64,000 nt of DNA from Bradyrhizobium yuanmingense. GTDB taxonomy: Bacteria; Pseudomonadota; Alphaproteobacteria; Rhizobiales; Xanthobacteraceae. The position numbers were made by a program, and so were the translations under genes. Below are positions 26,544-36,679 of this stretch, piece by piece (positions within the stretch are counted from its first letter, which is position 1; every line of letters starts with the position of its first letter). The stretch spans positions 62,001 through 126,000 of the forward strand of contig NZ_JARFML010000004.1 in NCBI RefSeq assembly GCF_029167105.1. Direction: 5' to 3'. The notes beneath the pieces are model-generated. The model saw only the letters and a list, made by a program, of their open reading frames with translations. It searched no databases and was not told the DNA's origin.

Positions 26544-26670
26544 GACGCTCTCTCCCCAGACGAAAGTGATAGGCCCACCCTTTACCCTGCAACCGCCGGA
26601 TGTTACCTTTTTGCGGTCGCTACGTTCACGCGTCTTTGGTGTGCTTCCAAGTCATAGAACGTGACGCGAC

Positions 26671-29616
26671 GTGCGCCGGGTTGATATCTCCCAAATGGCC
26701 CCCCGCTCGCAAAGCAACAACATGATCGCCGCTGCTGGCTGCTCCGCCGAAGACGAGGCCGTCCGCGAGATCTTCGCCTTCGGGCCGTTTCGGCTCGATT
26801 CCTCGCTGAGGCGAATCGAGAGAGACGGGACCACGCTGCAACTGTCGGGCCGCGCGTTCGACCTCCTGCTCGCGTTGGTCCGGCAGGCCGGCAACGTCGT
26901 CAGCAAGACGGATCTGATCGCCAAGACATGGCCGGGCGCTGACGTCGACGAAAGCAACCTGCGGGTCCATATCGCCGCACTCCGCAAGGCGCTCGGCGAT
27001 GGCAACGATGGTGTCAGATATCTGAGCACTGTCTCCGGTCAAGGCTATTGCTTCGTTGCGGCGGTCTCGCGCCCGGAACAGAGGCAAGCTGCACCGGCCG
27101 GCCCGGCTTACGCCCACAATTTGCCTCCGCATTCCCGGCGAATGCTGGGGCGCGAGCAAGCCATTGACGACATCTCGGAACGACTGACAGCCCAACGCTT
27201 CGTCACGATCGTCGGCCCGGGCGGCATCGGCAAGACCACTGTCGCCGTGTCCGCAGGCTACACCCTGCTCGACGGCTTCGCCGGCCATGTCCAATTCGTC
27301 GGTCTCGGCGAGACTGGCAACGCAGCTTCGGTGCCCGCGATGGTCGCATCTTCGCTTGGGCTGCAGGTGCGATCGAATGACCCGACGAGCAGCCTCGCGA
27401 CATTCCTGCGCGACAGGCGCATGCTGCTCATTCTGGATTGCTGCGAGCCCGTCATCGAAGCAGCTGCTGCCCTGGCCGGACGGCTCTACCACGCCGCGCC
27501 TCAGCTGCATATCCTGGCTACAAGCCGGGAATTGCTGCGAGTCGAAGGTGAGTTCATGTACCGTCTCCCGCCGCTGCCGAGCCCGCCGGAGAAGGCCGCT
27601 CTGACAGCCGCGGACGCTCTCGCCTATCCTTCCGTACGTCTATTCGTCGAGCGTGCCACCGCGGGAGGCGGCGAGTTCGCGCTGACGGATGCGAACGCCT
27701 CTGACGTCGGCAATCTCTGCCGCCGGCTCGACGGCATCCCGCTCGCCATCGAGCTCACCGCCGGTCACGCGAGCACATATGGCGCGCGAGCGATGACAAA
27801 ACTCCTCGACCAGCACCTCAATCTGCTGTGGGAGGGCAGACGCACCGCATTACCCCGGCACCGCACGCTGCGCGCAACCATCGAATGGAGCTACAATCTA
27901 CTGTCCGAACCGGAACGAGCGATTCTCGGCCAGCTTTCGGTGTTCGTCGGCAGCATGACCCTAAACGCCGCGCGGTCGATTGCAGCGGGCACGGTGGATG
28001 ACGACGCGGTCCTGGCGATCATCGACAACCTCGTCGCCAAGTCGATGCTGGCACTCAACACCGGCTCGCAGCCGCCCCGCTACCGCCTTGCCGACTCGAC
28101 CAGGGCCTACGCGCGAGAGAAGCTTGCCGCCAGTGGCGACGCCGACGCGATCTCGCGACGTCACGCCGGCTATTTTCTCGACCTCCTTGAAAAGGTCGGG
28201 GGCGAAGCGCAGCGGGGCCTTGCGGCTGTTATCGACGAGTATGGCAACGTCCGCGCCGCGCTGACGTGGTGCTTCTCGGATCAGGGCGACCGCGGAATCG
28301 GCGTGGCGCTCGCTGCAGCATCGATCCCGCTGTTCTTCAAGCTGTCGCTGCTGACGGAATGCGAGTTCTGGGTCACCCGCGCCATCGAAGCACTCGACGA
28401 GACCGATGCAAGCGTCAGGCAAGGCCTCGTCCTTCACACGGCGCTGGGAGCTGCCCGCATGCTCACGGGACAGCTGGATGAAGTGGGCGCAAATCACCTC
28501 AAACGAGCGCTCGAGCTGAGGGAAAGGATCGGCGACATCCCCGGGCAGATCCGTTTGATCGACCAGTTGCATTTGATGCAAATCTTCGTCGGCAAGTATG
28601 ATGAAGCATTGGGCACCGCCAAGCACGGTGAGGCCGTCGCCCTTGCCGGCAACGACTCCCTTGCGGCGGCGCGCATGCGTGTGCTGCTCAGCATCTCCTG
28701 CCAATATCTCGGCAAATTCGCCGCCTCTCGCTCATACGTTGAGGCGGCATTGCTGCATCCGGGCCTGGATGCAGCGGTCCTTAGCGGCCTCACTTTCGAA
28801 TATCCCAAACGCGCTCAAATCACCCTGGCACGCGTCCTCTGGCTTCAGGGGTATCCCGACCAGGCGGCGCAAATGGTACGGCGAGCCATCTCGGACGTCA
28901 TCGCAGCGAACCATCCGATCATGTTCTGTCGAGCACTGCCTTGGGCATTCGGCGTCTTCTTCTGGAATGGCGACCTGGAGGATTGCGAAGACCATATCGA
29001 CAGATTCATCGTGGAAGGACGAAGGCACAACCTCGCAATCCTCCAGATGGTCGGCGAGGCCATGAAGGGGATCACGTTGCTGGCCCGGAGCAGCGAGAAC
29101 GGTGGCGGGATCGCTACGCTGAGAGTTGCTATCGAGAAACTGCAGAGCCGGTCTTTCGGTGCCGTAGCGGGGCTTCGCATGCCCCTCGCCGAGGCCCTGG
29201 CGGCGGAAGGTCACGGCGACGAAGCCCTGGACACCATCGATCAAGCGATTGCCCAAGCCCGCTGTTGCAGCTTCATGATGGACATGCCCGACATGTTGCG
29301 CACCAGAGCGAAGGCGCTGATGCGCAAGCGCCATCCGGATCTTCCCCAAGCGGAGGAGTGCCTCGTGCAGGCGCTCGATGTCGCCCGCGATCAGGGGGCG
29401 CTGGGCTACGAGCTTCGCGCGGCAATCGCGCTTGCGAAACTGCGGCAGCGAGCAGGTCGCCGCCAGGAGGCGCACGATATGCTCGCGCCCATCTATTCGC
29501 GATTTACCGAGGGCTTCCAGACGCGCAGCCTCACGATCGCAAGAGGCCTGCTTGCCGAGCTGAAGCCTGCGTACCCTTCCGGCCAAATGGCCGTCCCGGC
29601 CGTGCAATCGCGATAG
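26671..29616 (+). CDS. Winged-helix/STAND NTPase/helical-repeat transcriptional regulator (copy 1)
   Basis: A 981-residue regulator. An OmpR-type winged helix (about 37-130: FGPFRLDSSLRRIE, NLRVHIAALRKALG) is joined to a signal-transducing NTPase of the STAND/AP-ATPase class. Walker A is GPGGIGKTT (182-190) and Walker B MLLILD (251-256). The sensor segment RRLDGIPLAIEL and the winged helix ending LPRHRTLRATIEWSYNLL follow. The C-terminal 450 residues are TPR-like helical repeats. After Walker B it reads CCEPV where copies 2 and 3 read NCEHV. Such proteins act as ATP-switched, ligand- or partner-controlled activators. The start is a GTG at 26671; an ATG nine codons in is an alternative. Copies 2 and 3 lie next to it. 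Confidence 0.88.
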   Translation: MRRVDISQMAPRSQSNNMIAAAGCSAEDEAVREIFAFGPFRLDSSLRRIERDGTTLQLSGRAFDLLLALVRQAGNVVSKTDLIAKTWPGADVDESNLRVHIAALRKALGDGNDGVRYLSTVSGQGYCFVAAVSRPEQRQAAPAGPAYAHNLPPHSRRMLGREQAIDDISERLTAQRFVTIVGPGGIGKTTVAVSAGYTLLDGFAGHVQFVGLGETGNAASVPAMVASSLGLQVRSNDPTSSLATFLRDRRMLLILDCCEPVIEAAAALAGRLYHAAPQLHILATSRELLRVEGEFMYRLPPLPSPPEKAALTAADALAYPSVRLFVERATAGGGEFALTDANASDVGNLCRRLDGIPLAIELTAGHASTYGARAMTKLLDQHLNLLWEGRRTALPRHRTLRATIEWSYNLLSEPERAILGQLSVFVGSMTLNAARSIAAGTVDDDAVLAIIDNLVAKSMLALNTGSQPPRYRLADSTRAYAREKLAASGDADAISRRHAGYFLDLLEKVGGEAQRGLAAVIDEYGNVRAALTWCFSDQGDRGIGVALAAASIPLFFKLSLLTECEFWVTRAIEALDETDASVRQGLVLHTALGAARMLTGQLDEVGANHLKRALELRERIGDIPGQIRLIDQLHLMQIFVGKYDEALGTAKHGEAVALAGNDSLAAARMRVLLSISCQYLGKFAASRSYVEAALLHPGLDAAVLSGLTFEYPKRAQITLARVLWLQGYPDQAAQMVRRAISDVIAANHPIMFCRALPWAFGVFFWNGDLEDCEDHIDRFIVEGRRHNLAILQMVGEAMKGITLLARSSENGGGIATLRVAIEKLQSRSFGAVAGLRMPLAEALAAEGHGDEALDTIDQAIAQARCCSFMMDMPDMLRTRAKALMRKRHPDLPQAEECLVQALDVARDQGALGYELRAAIALAKLRQRAGRRQEAHDMLAPIYSRFTEGFQTRSLTIARGLLAELKPAYPSGQMAVPAVQSR

Positions 29617-29811
29617 AGCGGTGCAGCCTCGAGCGACGCGTGCGGGCAGCCGGTCCATGCTGAGCTTGCAATGAGACGTCGGCGCCGGCAGTTGCCATTG
29701 CGGCGCCATGGGTGAATTTGTGGAACGTTCCCGAGCACGGGGATGCGGCGCTCGTCGAGGCCGCACCGACATCCGATCGGTCCAATCGGGTGCCGCTCCC
29801 CGGGGCATCAC
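29617..29811. other. Convergent intergenic region
   Basis: A 195-bp gap between two convergent regulator genes. A GGCGCC pair flanks a 15-nt spacer around 29680-29707, but no stem followed by a T tract was found, so no terminator is claimed. Confidence 0.4.
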
Positions 29812-32664
29812 CTACAATACCAGCTTCGCCATCAATGCACGCGCCTCGCGGAAATCCGCGGTCTCGAAACCTTCAGTGAACTTGCCGCACGCGGCGGCGA
29901 TGATATGGCGCGCCTCGTCGGGATGCCCCTCGCTCATCCGCAATCGTGCGACGCTGATCGCTGCCCTCAGCTCCCAGAATAATGCGCCCTGGCTCCGCGC
30001 CACCTCGAACACCCTGTCGAAGGCCTGCGCGGCACCGGCCGGCGAGCGGTGCTCGCCGGGAAGCAGCAGCAACTCACCCTTGATGCGCCAGAGCTCGGCG
30101 ACATACCACCCCTCGTCCCTCGCCTCGCAGCGAGCGAGCGCCTCCTCGACAGTCGCAAGCCCTTCCGACACCTCACCGGCCTCTCCCAGACATGCGGCGA
30201 GTTCGCCGAGGAGAAGCAGAAAGCGAGGCAGGAAGCGCGCTTCGCCCGCGAGCTCGAGCGCCTTGCGCAGAAGCGGCAGTCCAGTCGCGAGGTTACCTCG
30301 GCGCGAGATCAGCAAGCTCCTGAAGGCGCGCGCCCATACGTTCCAGAGACGAATCGGGTGGCGCTCGGTGTGTTCGAGCAGCATCGTACAATAGCGCTCA
30401 GCCGCGTCGAGATCGCCGGCAAGAAAGGTGATCGGGCAGGCACTCTGGCCGAGGACGCTGCAAAACGTGAGAGCGTGGCCGCTGCTCCGGCCCTCCTCCA
30501 CGTTCTGGTCGACTACGCTCAAGGCCTGGTCTGCTAGACCGAGCAGCCACAGGATCCGTACCTGGAAATAGCGCGCCGAGACGCGCAGGTCGAAGCGGAA
30601 ACGGATCACCTGCGGCCTTGCCGACAGGTCCGAAAGGCGAGACAGGGTTCGTCCGATATAATGATAGGCCAGCCGCTGGTCGCCGCGATAATGCAGCGTG
30701 GTCGCAAGAAGCCGGTCAGCCATCATGCGGTCGACGGGATTGCCGGAGTCGGCCACGACTTCTGCAAAGCGCTTCGCAAACTCCAGCGCCTTGCGGAATT
30801 CGCCGTTGTTGAACTGGTCGATGCAGAGGCCCCATAGCGCGCGCAACAGGTAATCCCTTTCACCGAGCTGCTCGGCAAGCTGAAGGGTCGCCGCCCAGGC
30901 GGGACCGGCCTCCCTGGCTCTTCCGACACCGTACATCAGCGACCAGCCGTGCGCGGCCGACAGCTGCATTCGCAGCCGCGGTGCGTTCGCAGCCGTCGGA
31001 TCGAGGCGCGCCAGCGCAAGTTCGGCGCGCTCACGGCATTCGGCGAGGAGCGACAATTGCACCCAGAGCGGGACCGCAGCCGCCGTCAACGCCGCGCCGA
31101 CCTGCGCGTCTCCATCGGGAGAGAAGGCCCAATCGAGGCTCGTTCGCACATTATCGATGTGGCGGCCATAGATCGCGAGCCACTCCGCCTGCGGCTTGAC
31201 TTCGCTGTCGGCTTCGGCGCCGGCGAAGAATCCCGAATAGTACTTCGCCTGGCGGCGGGCGGCGTCGGAATACTCCCCGCCGGCACGCAGCTTCTCCAAA
31301 GCATAAGCACGCGTCGTGTCGAGCAGACGATAATGCGGACTTTCGCCGCGAATATCCGCGAGAACGAGCGACTTTGCCACCAGCCTCGCAAGCTGGCCGG
31401 TGACGTCGCCGCCTCCATTGCCGGCAACCGCGATCACGGCATCGAGCTGGAACTCGCCGGCGAATATGCCGAGCTGCCGGAGCAGCCACGCTTCGTCCTC
31501 CGGCAACAGGTCATAGCTCCAGTCGAACGTTGCCCGCAGCGTTTGCTGCCGCGGCAACGCCGTGCGCCGGCCAGTCGTCAGGAACTCGAACCTGTCATCG
31601 AGCAGCGCTGCGATCTTCGGCGGGCTGAGCATGACTGCGCGCGCTGCCGCAAACTCAATCGCGAGCGGAATGCCGTCGAGCCGCCGGCAGATGGCCGCGA
31701 TGGCGCCGATATTCTGCTCGTCGGGTGCAAAGTTCGACCCCAGTGCCTTCGCCCGGCTCGTGAACAATTCGACGGCGCTGTATGCTGACGCGCCAGCGGG
31801 TTCGTGCCATGCTTCCGGCGGCACGCCCAGAGCGGGCACGCGATACACATGCTCGCCCTCGATGCGCAGCGCCTCCCGGCTCGTCGCAACAATGATCGTC
31901 CCTGCACAATGGCTGACTAGCTGCTCGGCCACATGTGCGACGGCATCGATCACATGCTCGCAATTGTCGAGAATGAGCAGCAATGGTCGGGAGCCGATCG
32001 CTCGCGCGATGGCTTCGGGCAAAATCTCCTCGCCCTCGAGCTTGCTGCCAAGCGCGCTGGCGATGGCCGAGCAGACGAGCCTGGGATCGGACAGCGAGGC
32101 CAATTCGACCAGCAGCCTGTCCGACTGGAAACCGGGCGGTGGCGTTCTGGCCGCTTCAAGCGCCAGGGCCGTCTTTCCGATGCCACCAGGGCCGATCAGA
32201 CTCACAACGCGGTAAGCCGACAGCAGCCGCCACAGATGCGCGATCGCCGTGGTCCGGCCGATCAGATCGAATGACGCGCTGGGAATGTTGGCTGACGGCG
32301 TCAATTCGCTTACGGCGGGTTGCAGCGGGCTGTCCATATCGCGGACAGCCCACGCGCCTAGCAGACGATAACCGCGGCCAACGGTGGTTGAAAGCATGTC
32401 GCGGTCCGAACCAAGGGCCTTTCGGATCGCCGCGATATGGACGCGGAGCGCGCTCTCCTCGACAAACACGCCTCGCCAAATCCGCTTCGTCAGGTCGTTC
32501 TTGGTGACGAGCTGACCCTGTGCCTGAGCCAATTCCGCAAGAATCTCAAAGGCGCGTCCACCCAAAGGAACGAGCTCTCCGCCCCGGCGCAGTTCGCGTC
32601 TGGCCAGATCGATTTCCCATTCCACGCAGGTGTAGACGGGACGCTGGCCTGGTTCAGCCATCAT
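29812..32664 (-). CDS. Winged-helix/STAND NTPase/helical-repeat transcriptional regulator (copy 2)
   Basis: A 950-residue paralogue with the same order of parts. The winged helix spans about 12-105 (LARRELRRGGE, ALRVHIAAIRKALG). Walker A is GPGGIGKTA (158-166), and Walker B is in LLLILDNCEHV. RRLDGIPLAIEFAAARA and LPRQQTLRATFDWSYDLL mark the C-terminal part of the NTPase module, followed by TPR-like repeats to the end. It is transcribed away from the small exported-protein gene at 32778, which lies 113 bp upstream on the same strand. The signal it senses and its targets are unknown; autoregulation or control of the nearby exported proteins is a reasonable guess. Confidence 0.88.
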   Translation of the reverse strand: MMAEPGQRPVYTCVEWEIDLARRELRRGGELVPLGGRAFEILAELAQAQGQLVTKNDLTKRIWRGVFVEESALRVHIAAIRKALGSDRDMLSTTVGRGYRLLGAWAVRDMDSPLQPAVSELTPSANIPSASFDLIGRTTAIAHLWRLLSAYRVVSLIGPGGIGKTALALEAARTPPPGFQSDRLLVELASLSDPRLVCSAIASALGSKLEGEEILPEAIARAIGSRPLLLILDNCEHVIDAVAHVAEQLVSHCAGTIIVATSREALRIEGEHVYRVPALGVPPEAWHEPAGASAYSAVELFTSRAKALGSNFAPDEQNIGAIAAICRRLDGIPLAIEFAAARAVMLSPPKIAALLDDRFEFLTTGRRTALPRQQTLRATFDWSYDLLPEDEAWLLRQLGIFAGEFQLDAVIAVAGNGGGDVTGQLARLVAKSLVLADIRGESPHYRLLDTTRAYALEKLRAGGEYSDAARRQAKYYSGFFAGAEADSEVKPQAEWLAIYGRHIDNVRTSLDWAFSPDGDAQVGAALTAAAVPLWVQLSLLAECRERAELALARLDPTAANAPRLRMQLSAAHGWSLMYGVGRAREAGPAWAATLQLAEQLGERDYLLRALWGLCIDQFNNGEFRKALEFAKRFAEVVADSGNPVDRMMADRLLATTLHYRGDQRLAYHYIGRTLSRLSDLSARPQVIRFRFDLRVSARYFQVRILWLLGLADQALSVVDQNVEEGRSSGHALTFCSVLGQSACPITFLAGDLDAAERYCTMLLEHTERHPIRLWNVWARAFRSLLISRRGNLATGLPLLRKALELAGEARFLPRFLLLLGELAACLGEAGEVSEGLATVEEALARCEARDEGWYVAELWRIKGELLLLPGEHRSPAGAAQAFDRVFEVARSQGALFWELRAAISVARLRMSEGHPDEARHIIAAACGKFTEGFETADFREARALMAKLVL

Positions 32665-32735
32665 GGGATAGCCCCAAGCGGTCTAGTCATCTTCTACCCA
32701 GCCTACCACCATCCTTGTCGACAGACACAGGTGAC

Positions 32736-32754
32736 CGGACGGCGCAGCCGTCCG
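32736..32754. repeat. Perfect short hairpin upstream of regulator copy 2
   Basis: CGGACGGC GCA GCCGTCCG forms an 8-bp perfect stem with a 3-nt loop in the 113-bp gap between the exported-protein gene and regulator copy 2. Without a T tract it is more likely an attenuating structure or a binding site than a terminator. Confidence 0.45.
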
Positions 32755-32777
32755 CCCCGTCTCGCGATGCGCGCGCT

Positions 32778-33059
32778 TCAGCAACCGCGGCAGATCGATC
32801 CTTCCAGCATCCTCTCGAGCCGCGCATCATCCTTGTCGATGGTCGGATCCGTACCGAGCAATGGGCCCTTCACCGCATGACCACCATGCTCCGATCCCGG
32901 CAGCGCGGTGCCCAGCGAGTTCGTTCCCGGCGCAGCGGCACTGATACCGAGCGGGCCGCCGCTCTCCATCGACATATGCGATTCTATACCGCCGCGCGCG
33001 GACGCAGCGCTCGAGAGCGTCACACAGGCGACGACGCAAACAGCGGAAAACAATCTCAT
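32778..33059 (-). CDS. Small exported protein with C-terminal Cys-x-x-Cys
   Basis: A 93-residue protein with a signal peptide (VCVVACVTLSSAASARG). The mature part is Gly/Ser-rich and includes PGTNSLGTALPG and LLGTDPTIDKDDARLER. It ends GSICRGC, a CxxC pair at the very C-terminus. I recall similar GTNS/ICRGC proteins as common and multicopy in Bradyrhizobium, with no known role. The C-terminal cysteines could bind metal or form a disulfide in the periplasm. It is divergent from the exported-protein gene at 33310 and sits between two STAND regulators. Confidence 0.75.
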   Translation of the reverse strand: MRLFSAVCVVACVTLSSAASARGGIESHMSMESGGPLGISAAAPGTNSLGTALPGSEHGGHAVKGPLLGTDPTIDKDDARLERMLEGSICRGC

Positions 33060-33309
33060 TGCTCACACTCCACATGTTCAAACAACCTGCCTCCCACAAA
33101 CGGGCGACTGAGGCGTTTGACCACGCACAACCGCGCGAGGATTCTGACAACGCGGACAGACTCTTCCCGCAGGAGTGATGCAGATCCGCCAGGACTTTCG
33201 GTCTGGCCGACCTACATCTCATCAGAACAATTTTCGGAAGCGCCACGAGCAGAGCAGCGATCACCGCCAGGCGGCTCTCCGCACAAGAGCAAAGCAATGG
33301 AGCAGCGCT

Positions 33310-33651
33310 ATGAATGTATTCAAGATCCTGACTGGCGCGGCCTTGATCTTAACGGCGACCATTTCGTCCGCATCGGAAGCCTGGTCCTTCGCCGATCAGG
33401 AGCCCGCGGCCTTCGCATCGATATACCCCGATCGCGACGTGCTGAATGGCGGCGCGCTGACGCCCCCCGGGCGAATGGGTCTGGAGCGGCCCGGCGGCGC
33501 CGCGCCCGTATTCGCCGCAGGCAAGCGCACAACCGCTACGAGCGGTGATGACGAATACCTTCCGGACCGCCGTCACGAATTCGTGTATCGAACACCTGCG
33601 CTCCGGGTGCGAGCATTGACGATGGGCGAGGTGCCGGCGACTGAGCATTGA
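33310..33651 (+). CDS. Small exported protein, unknown function
   Basis: The ATG at 33310 has GGAG about 9 nt upstream and begins a signal peptide (ILTGAALILTATISSASEA). The product has 113 residues and is hydrophilic after the signal, with DRDVLNGGALTPPGRMGLE and a stretch ending in MGEVPATEH. No cysteines or known domain are evident. It precedes regulator copy 3 by 110 bp on the same strand. The 250-bp divergent region upstream (33060-33309) presumably holds promoters for both exported-protein genes; none could be assigned with confidence. Confidence 0.65.
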   Translation: MNVFKILTGAALILTATISSASEAWSFADQEPAAFASIYPDRDVLNGGALTPPGRMGLERPGGAAPVFAAGKRTTATSGDDEYLPDRRHEFVYRTPALRVRALTMGEVPATEH

Positions 33652-33761
33652 CTCGCCGACGGCCACCCCTGTACGACACCCAAGCGCGTTTGCGCCTTCA
33701 CAATTCCTGCCAAGCCTCAGTGATCTAAAGGGGACGGTTTCCCCGGATTTCGGCAGCAAAA

Positions 33762-36668
33762 TTGATGCACGAACCCTCTATTTCATCACCGGTTGCTCGC
33801 ACCTATTCTTTCGGACGTTGGCTGATCGATTGCCAACGGAGAGAGCTGAGATGCGACAACCTCGCCGTGCCGCTCGGCAGCCGCGCATTCGAGATTCTCG
33901 AGAAGCTGGTGGACTCGGCGGGTCTCCTGGTTACCAAAGACGATTTGATCCGAAGCGTCTGGTCCGGCCTCAGCGTCGAAGACAATACCCTCCAGGTTCA
34001 TATCTCAGCCGTCCGCAAGGCGCTCGGCGAGGATCGAAATCTGCTCAAGACGATTTCGGGCCGCGGATATACCCTTGGCGGGACCTGGCGAAGCGGGCAT
34101 CTGGATCACCCGGCAACCACACCTCTCACGATGTCTGCCGGTGCGCCCTTTTCCAGCAACCTGCCGAGCTTCCGCGCGCCTCTCATCGGACGCGAGGATT
34201 GTCTATGCGAACTGGTCGATGTGCTGTCCGCATACCGGGCCGTGACTCTCGTCGGCCCCGGCGGCATCGGAAAGACCAAGCTTGCCATCGAGCTCGCGCG
34301 CCGCGTCGCGTCCTGCTTTAACGATTCCGTGGCGCTGGTCGAGCTGGCGACCCTGCAAGACGCGGCGGGCACCGCCTCTGCGACTGCTCGTGCACTGAAG
34401 CTCGCCTCGAATAACAAGGACGTATCGCCCGCAAGCATTGCGCAAGCCATTGGGACGCGCCACCTGCTTCTCGTCATGGATAATTGCGAGCACGTGATCG
34501 AAGCCGCCGCACAAATCGCCGGCGCCGTGCTCCGCTACTGTCCAAACGTGACCCTTCTTGCGACCAGCCGCGAGGGCCTTCGCATCGACGGCGAGTATGT
34601 TGCGGCCATTCCGCCGCTGTCGGTCCCTGGTCCCGACACGCACGATCCTGATCTGCTGCTCCGAGAAAGCGCCGTGCAGCTGTTCGTCGCGCGAACGCAG
34701 GCGTTGCGCACGAGCTTCGTTGCAGGCGCAGACGAGCTTCAGAAGATCGCCGCCATCTGCCGCCGCCTCGACGGAATTCCGCTCGCGCTGGAATTTGCGG
34801 CAGCCCGGGCCGCTAATCTCGGGGTGGACATCGTGCTGCTTCGCCTCGGCAAGCGCTTCGAGCTTCTGAACGGCGGCCGCCGGGACCAGTTGCCGCGACA
34901 CCAAACCCTGCGTGCGACACTGGACTGGAGCTACGATCTTCTGCCGCCGGCTGAGCAGAACCTGCTTTGCCGGCTCGCCGTGTTTCCCGCCGGCTTCACG
35001 CTTGATGCGGCGATCGCGGTGGACGATACCTTGTCGCGGTCGGACGTCATCGAAACCCTGTTCAACCTGGTCGGAAAATCGCTTGTGTCGCTCGATCCCT
35101 CCTTCGAGGGACGGTGGCGTCTGCTGGAGAGCACACGTGAATATGCGCTGGAGAAGCTGGCGGACGCAGGCCTCATCGAGCAGGCTTCGAGACGGCAGGC
35201 CGGCTTTCTCAGGCAGTTCATCGCGCCGCTCGGCGACAGCTCTCCCTCTCCCGACGACATTTCTCGTTTCGCCCAGGAGATCGGAAACGTTCATGCGGCG
35301 CTCGATTGGGCATTCTCGCCGGGTGGCGATACAGCCCTTGGCATCGAGCTGACGGCAGGCTTTGTTCCGGTTTGGATGCAGCTACTGTCCTTCGTGGAAT
35401 GCTCGACGCGGATCGAGCGCGCGCTTGCGCGTTTCAGTCCTGAATTTACCCGTGTTCCAAAGCTCAAGGCGCAGCTCTATGTCGCGCTGGGATTCGCGCT
35501 CCTCAACACCGCGGGTTCGGCGGATCGCATGAAGGCGGCGCTGAGCATCGGTCTCGTGCTCGCCGAGGAGTTGTCCGATCTCGAGCTTCAGCTCAAGGCG
35601 ATCTGGACGTTGTGGAGCTACAACCTCAATTCGGGCCAATACGCCGAAGCCAAGGAAGTCGGCGAACGCTACCTTGAGATCGCGCTGCGCGCCGGAAATC
35701 CCGCCACCGAGACGGTTGGCCGTCGCCTGATAGGCGCGGCCGCCCATTTCTTTGGCGCGCAGGAGGATGCACGGCGCGAACTGGCCCTGTCGCTGGACCA
35801 TGCGGTTCATCGACTGGACGGCGGCGCGAACCAGATGTGGTTTCTGCTGAACCAAAGCGTCCTCGCCAAGGCGATGCTGGCGCGCGTGCTGCTGTTGCAG
35901 GGAAAGATCGGCCAGGCCAGGTCCCTTGCCGCCGAGTGTCTCCAGGAGGCCCAACGCGAGAAGGACAAGCTTGCGATCGCCTACGCACTTCGGAACGCTA
36001 TCTGCCCGATCGCGCTGATGACTCATGATCTCGCCGCCGCCGATCAGGCGATATCCTCGCTTCTCGAGCTCATCACCCGCGAAGGAGTTGCTTTCTGGAC
36101 CAGCTGGACGTCCTGCCTGAAAGGGCAATTGCTTGTTCTGCAAGGCAATCACGACGATGGAATTGAACTGCTTCGTTGCGGCCTGAAGGCGCGGACCGAG
36201 AATGGATGGCTCATGCGCAATCCTGAATTTCTCGGATCGCTCGCCGAAGGCCTGCTGGCAAGCGGCAAAGCTGAGCAGGCGCTGGCCGCGGTAGAGGAAG
36301 CCCTGACAGTATCGCGGCAAGGGTGGCAATTATGGTGCCTTGCCGATCTTTTGCGGATCAAGGCCGAGATTCTCCTAGTCAATGACCCATCCGATCTCTC
36401 GCGAGCCGAAGCGCTGTTCGCCGAGGGATTATCCGTGGCCCGAGACCAGCAATGCCGCTTCTACGAGCTGAAGGTTGCGGCAGCGTGGGCAGGAATCATG
36501 GCGAGATCGAACCGTCAGCAGACGGCAATTGATCTCCTGGGTCCGATCAGCGGCCTGTTCGACCAGGAGATCGATCTTCCCGCACTCGCCTTTGCCCGCG
36601 CTCTGGCTGAACTACCGGGCATCTCGACCCGCGACGGCAACGGCCCTGCGTCTTGCACCTGCCACTAG
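33762..36668 (+). CDS. Winged-helix/STAND NTPase/helical-repeat transcriptional regulator (copy 3)
   Basis: The third paralogue, 968 residues. The winged helix spans about 17-108 (FGRWLIDCQRRELR, TLQVHISAVRKALG). Walker A is GPGGIGKTK (165-173), and Walker B is LLLVMDNCEHV. RRLDGIPLALEFAAARA and LPRHQTLRATLDWSYDLL follow, then TPR-like repeats. It ends in a short CTCH tail. By eye copies 2 and 3 resemble each other more than copy 1, sharing NCEHV and WSYDLLP. The DNA just downstream is decayed mobile-element debris, so this gene is at the edge of a rearranged zone. Confidence 0.88.
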   Translation: MMHEPSISSPVARTYSFGRWLIDCQRRELRCDNLAVPLGSRAFEILEKLVDSAGLLVTKDDLIRSVWSGLSVEDNTLQVHISAVRKALGEDRNLLKTISGRGYTLGGTWRSGHLDHPATTPLTMSAGAPFSSNLPSFRAPLIGREDCLCELVDVLSAYRAVTLVGPGGIGKTKLAIELARRVASCFNDSVALVELATLQDAAGTASATARALKLASNNKDVSPASIAQAIGTRHLLLVMDNCEHVIEAAAQIAGAVLRYCPNVTLLATSREGLRIDGEYVAAIPPLSVPGPDTHDPDLLLRESAVQLFVARTQALRTSFVAGADELQKIAAICRRLDGIPLALEFAAARAANLGVDIVLLRLGKRFELLNGGRRDQLPRHQTLRATLDWSYDLLPPAEQNLLCRLAVFPAGFTLDAAIAVDDTLSRSDVIETLFNLVGKSLVSLDPSFEGRWRLLESTREYALEKLADAGLIEQASRRQAGFLRQFIAPLGDSSPSPDDISRFAQEIGNVHAALDWAFSPGGDTALGIELTAGFVPVWMQLLSFVECSTRIERALARFSPEFTRVPKLKAQLYVALGFALLNTAGSADRMKAALSIGLVLAEELSDLELQLKAIWTLWSYNLNSGQYAEAKEVGERYLEIALRAGNPATETVGRRLIGAAAHFFGAQEDARRELALSLDHAVHRLDGGANQMWFLLNQSVLAKAMLARVLLLQGKIGQARSLAAECLQEAQREKDKLAIAYALRNAICPIALMTHDLAAADQAISSLLELITREGVAFWTSWTSCLKGQLLVLQGNHDDGIELLRCGLKARTENGWLMRNPEFLGSLAEGLLASGKAEQALAAVEEALTVSRQGWQLWCLADLLRIKAEILLVNDPSDLSRAEALFAEGLSVARDQQCRFYELKVAAAWAGIMARSNRQQTAIDLLGPISGLFDQEIDLPALAFARALAELPGISTRDGNGPASCTCH

Positions 36669-36679
36669 TGGTTCGATCT

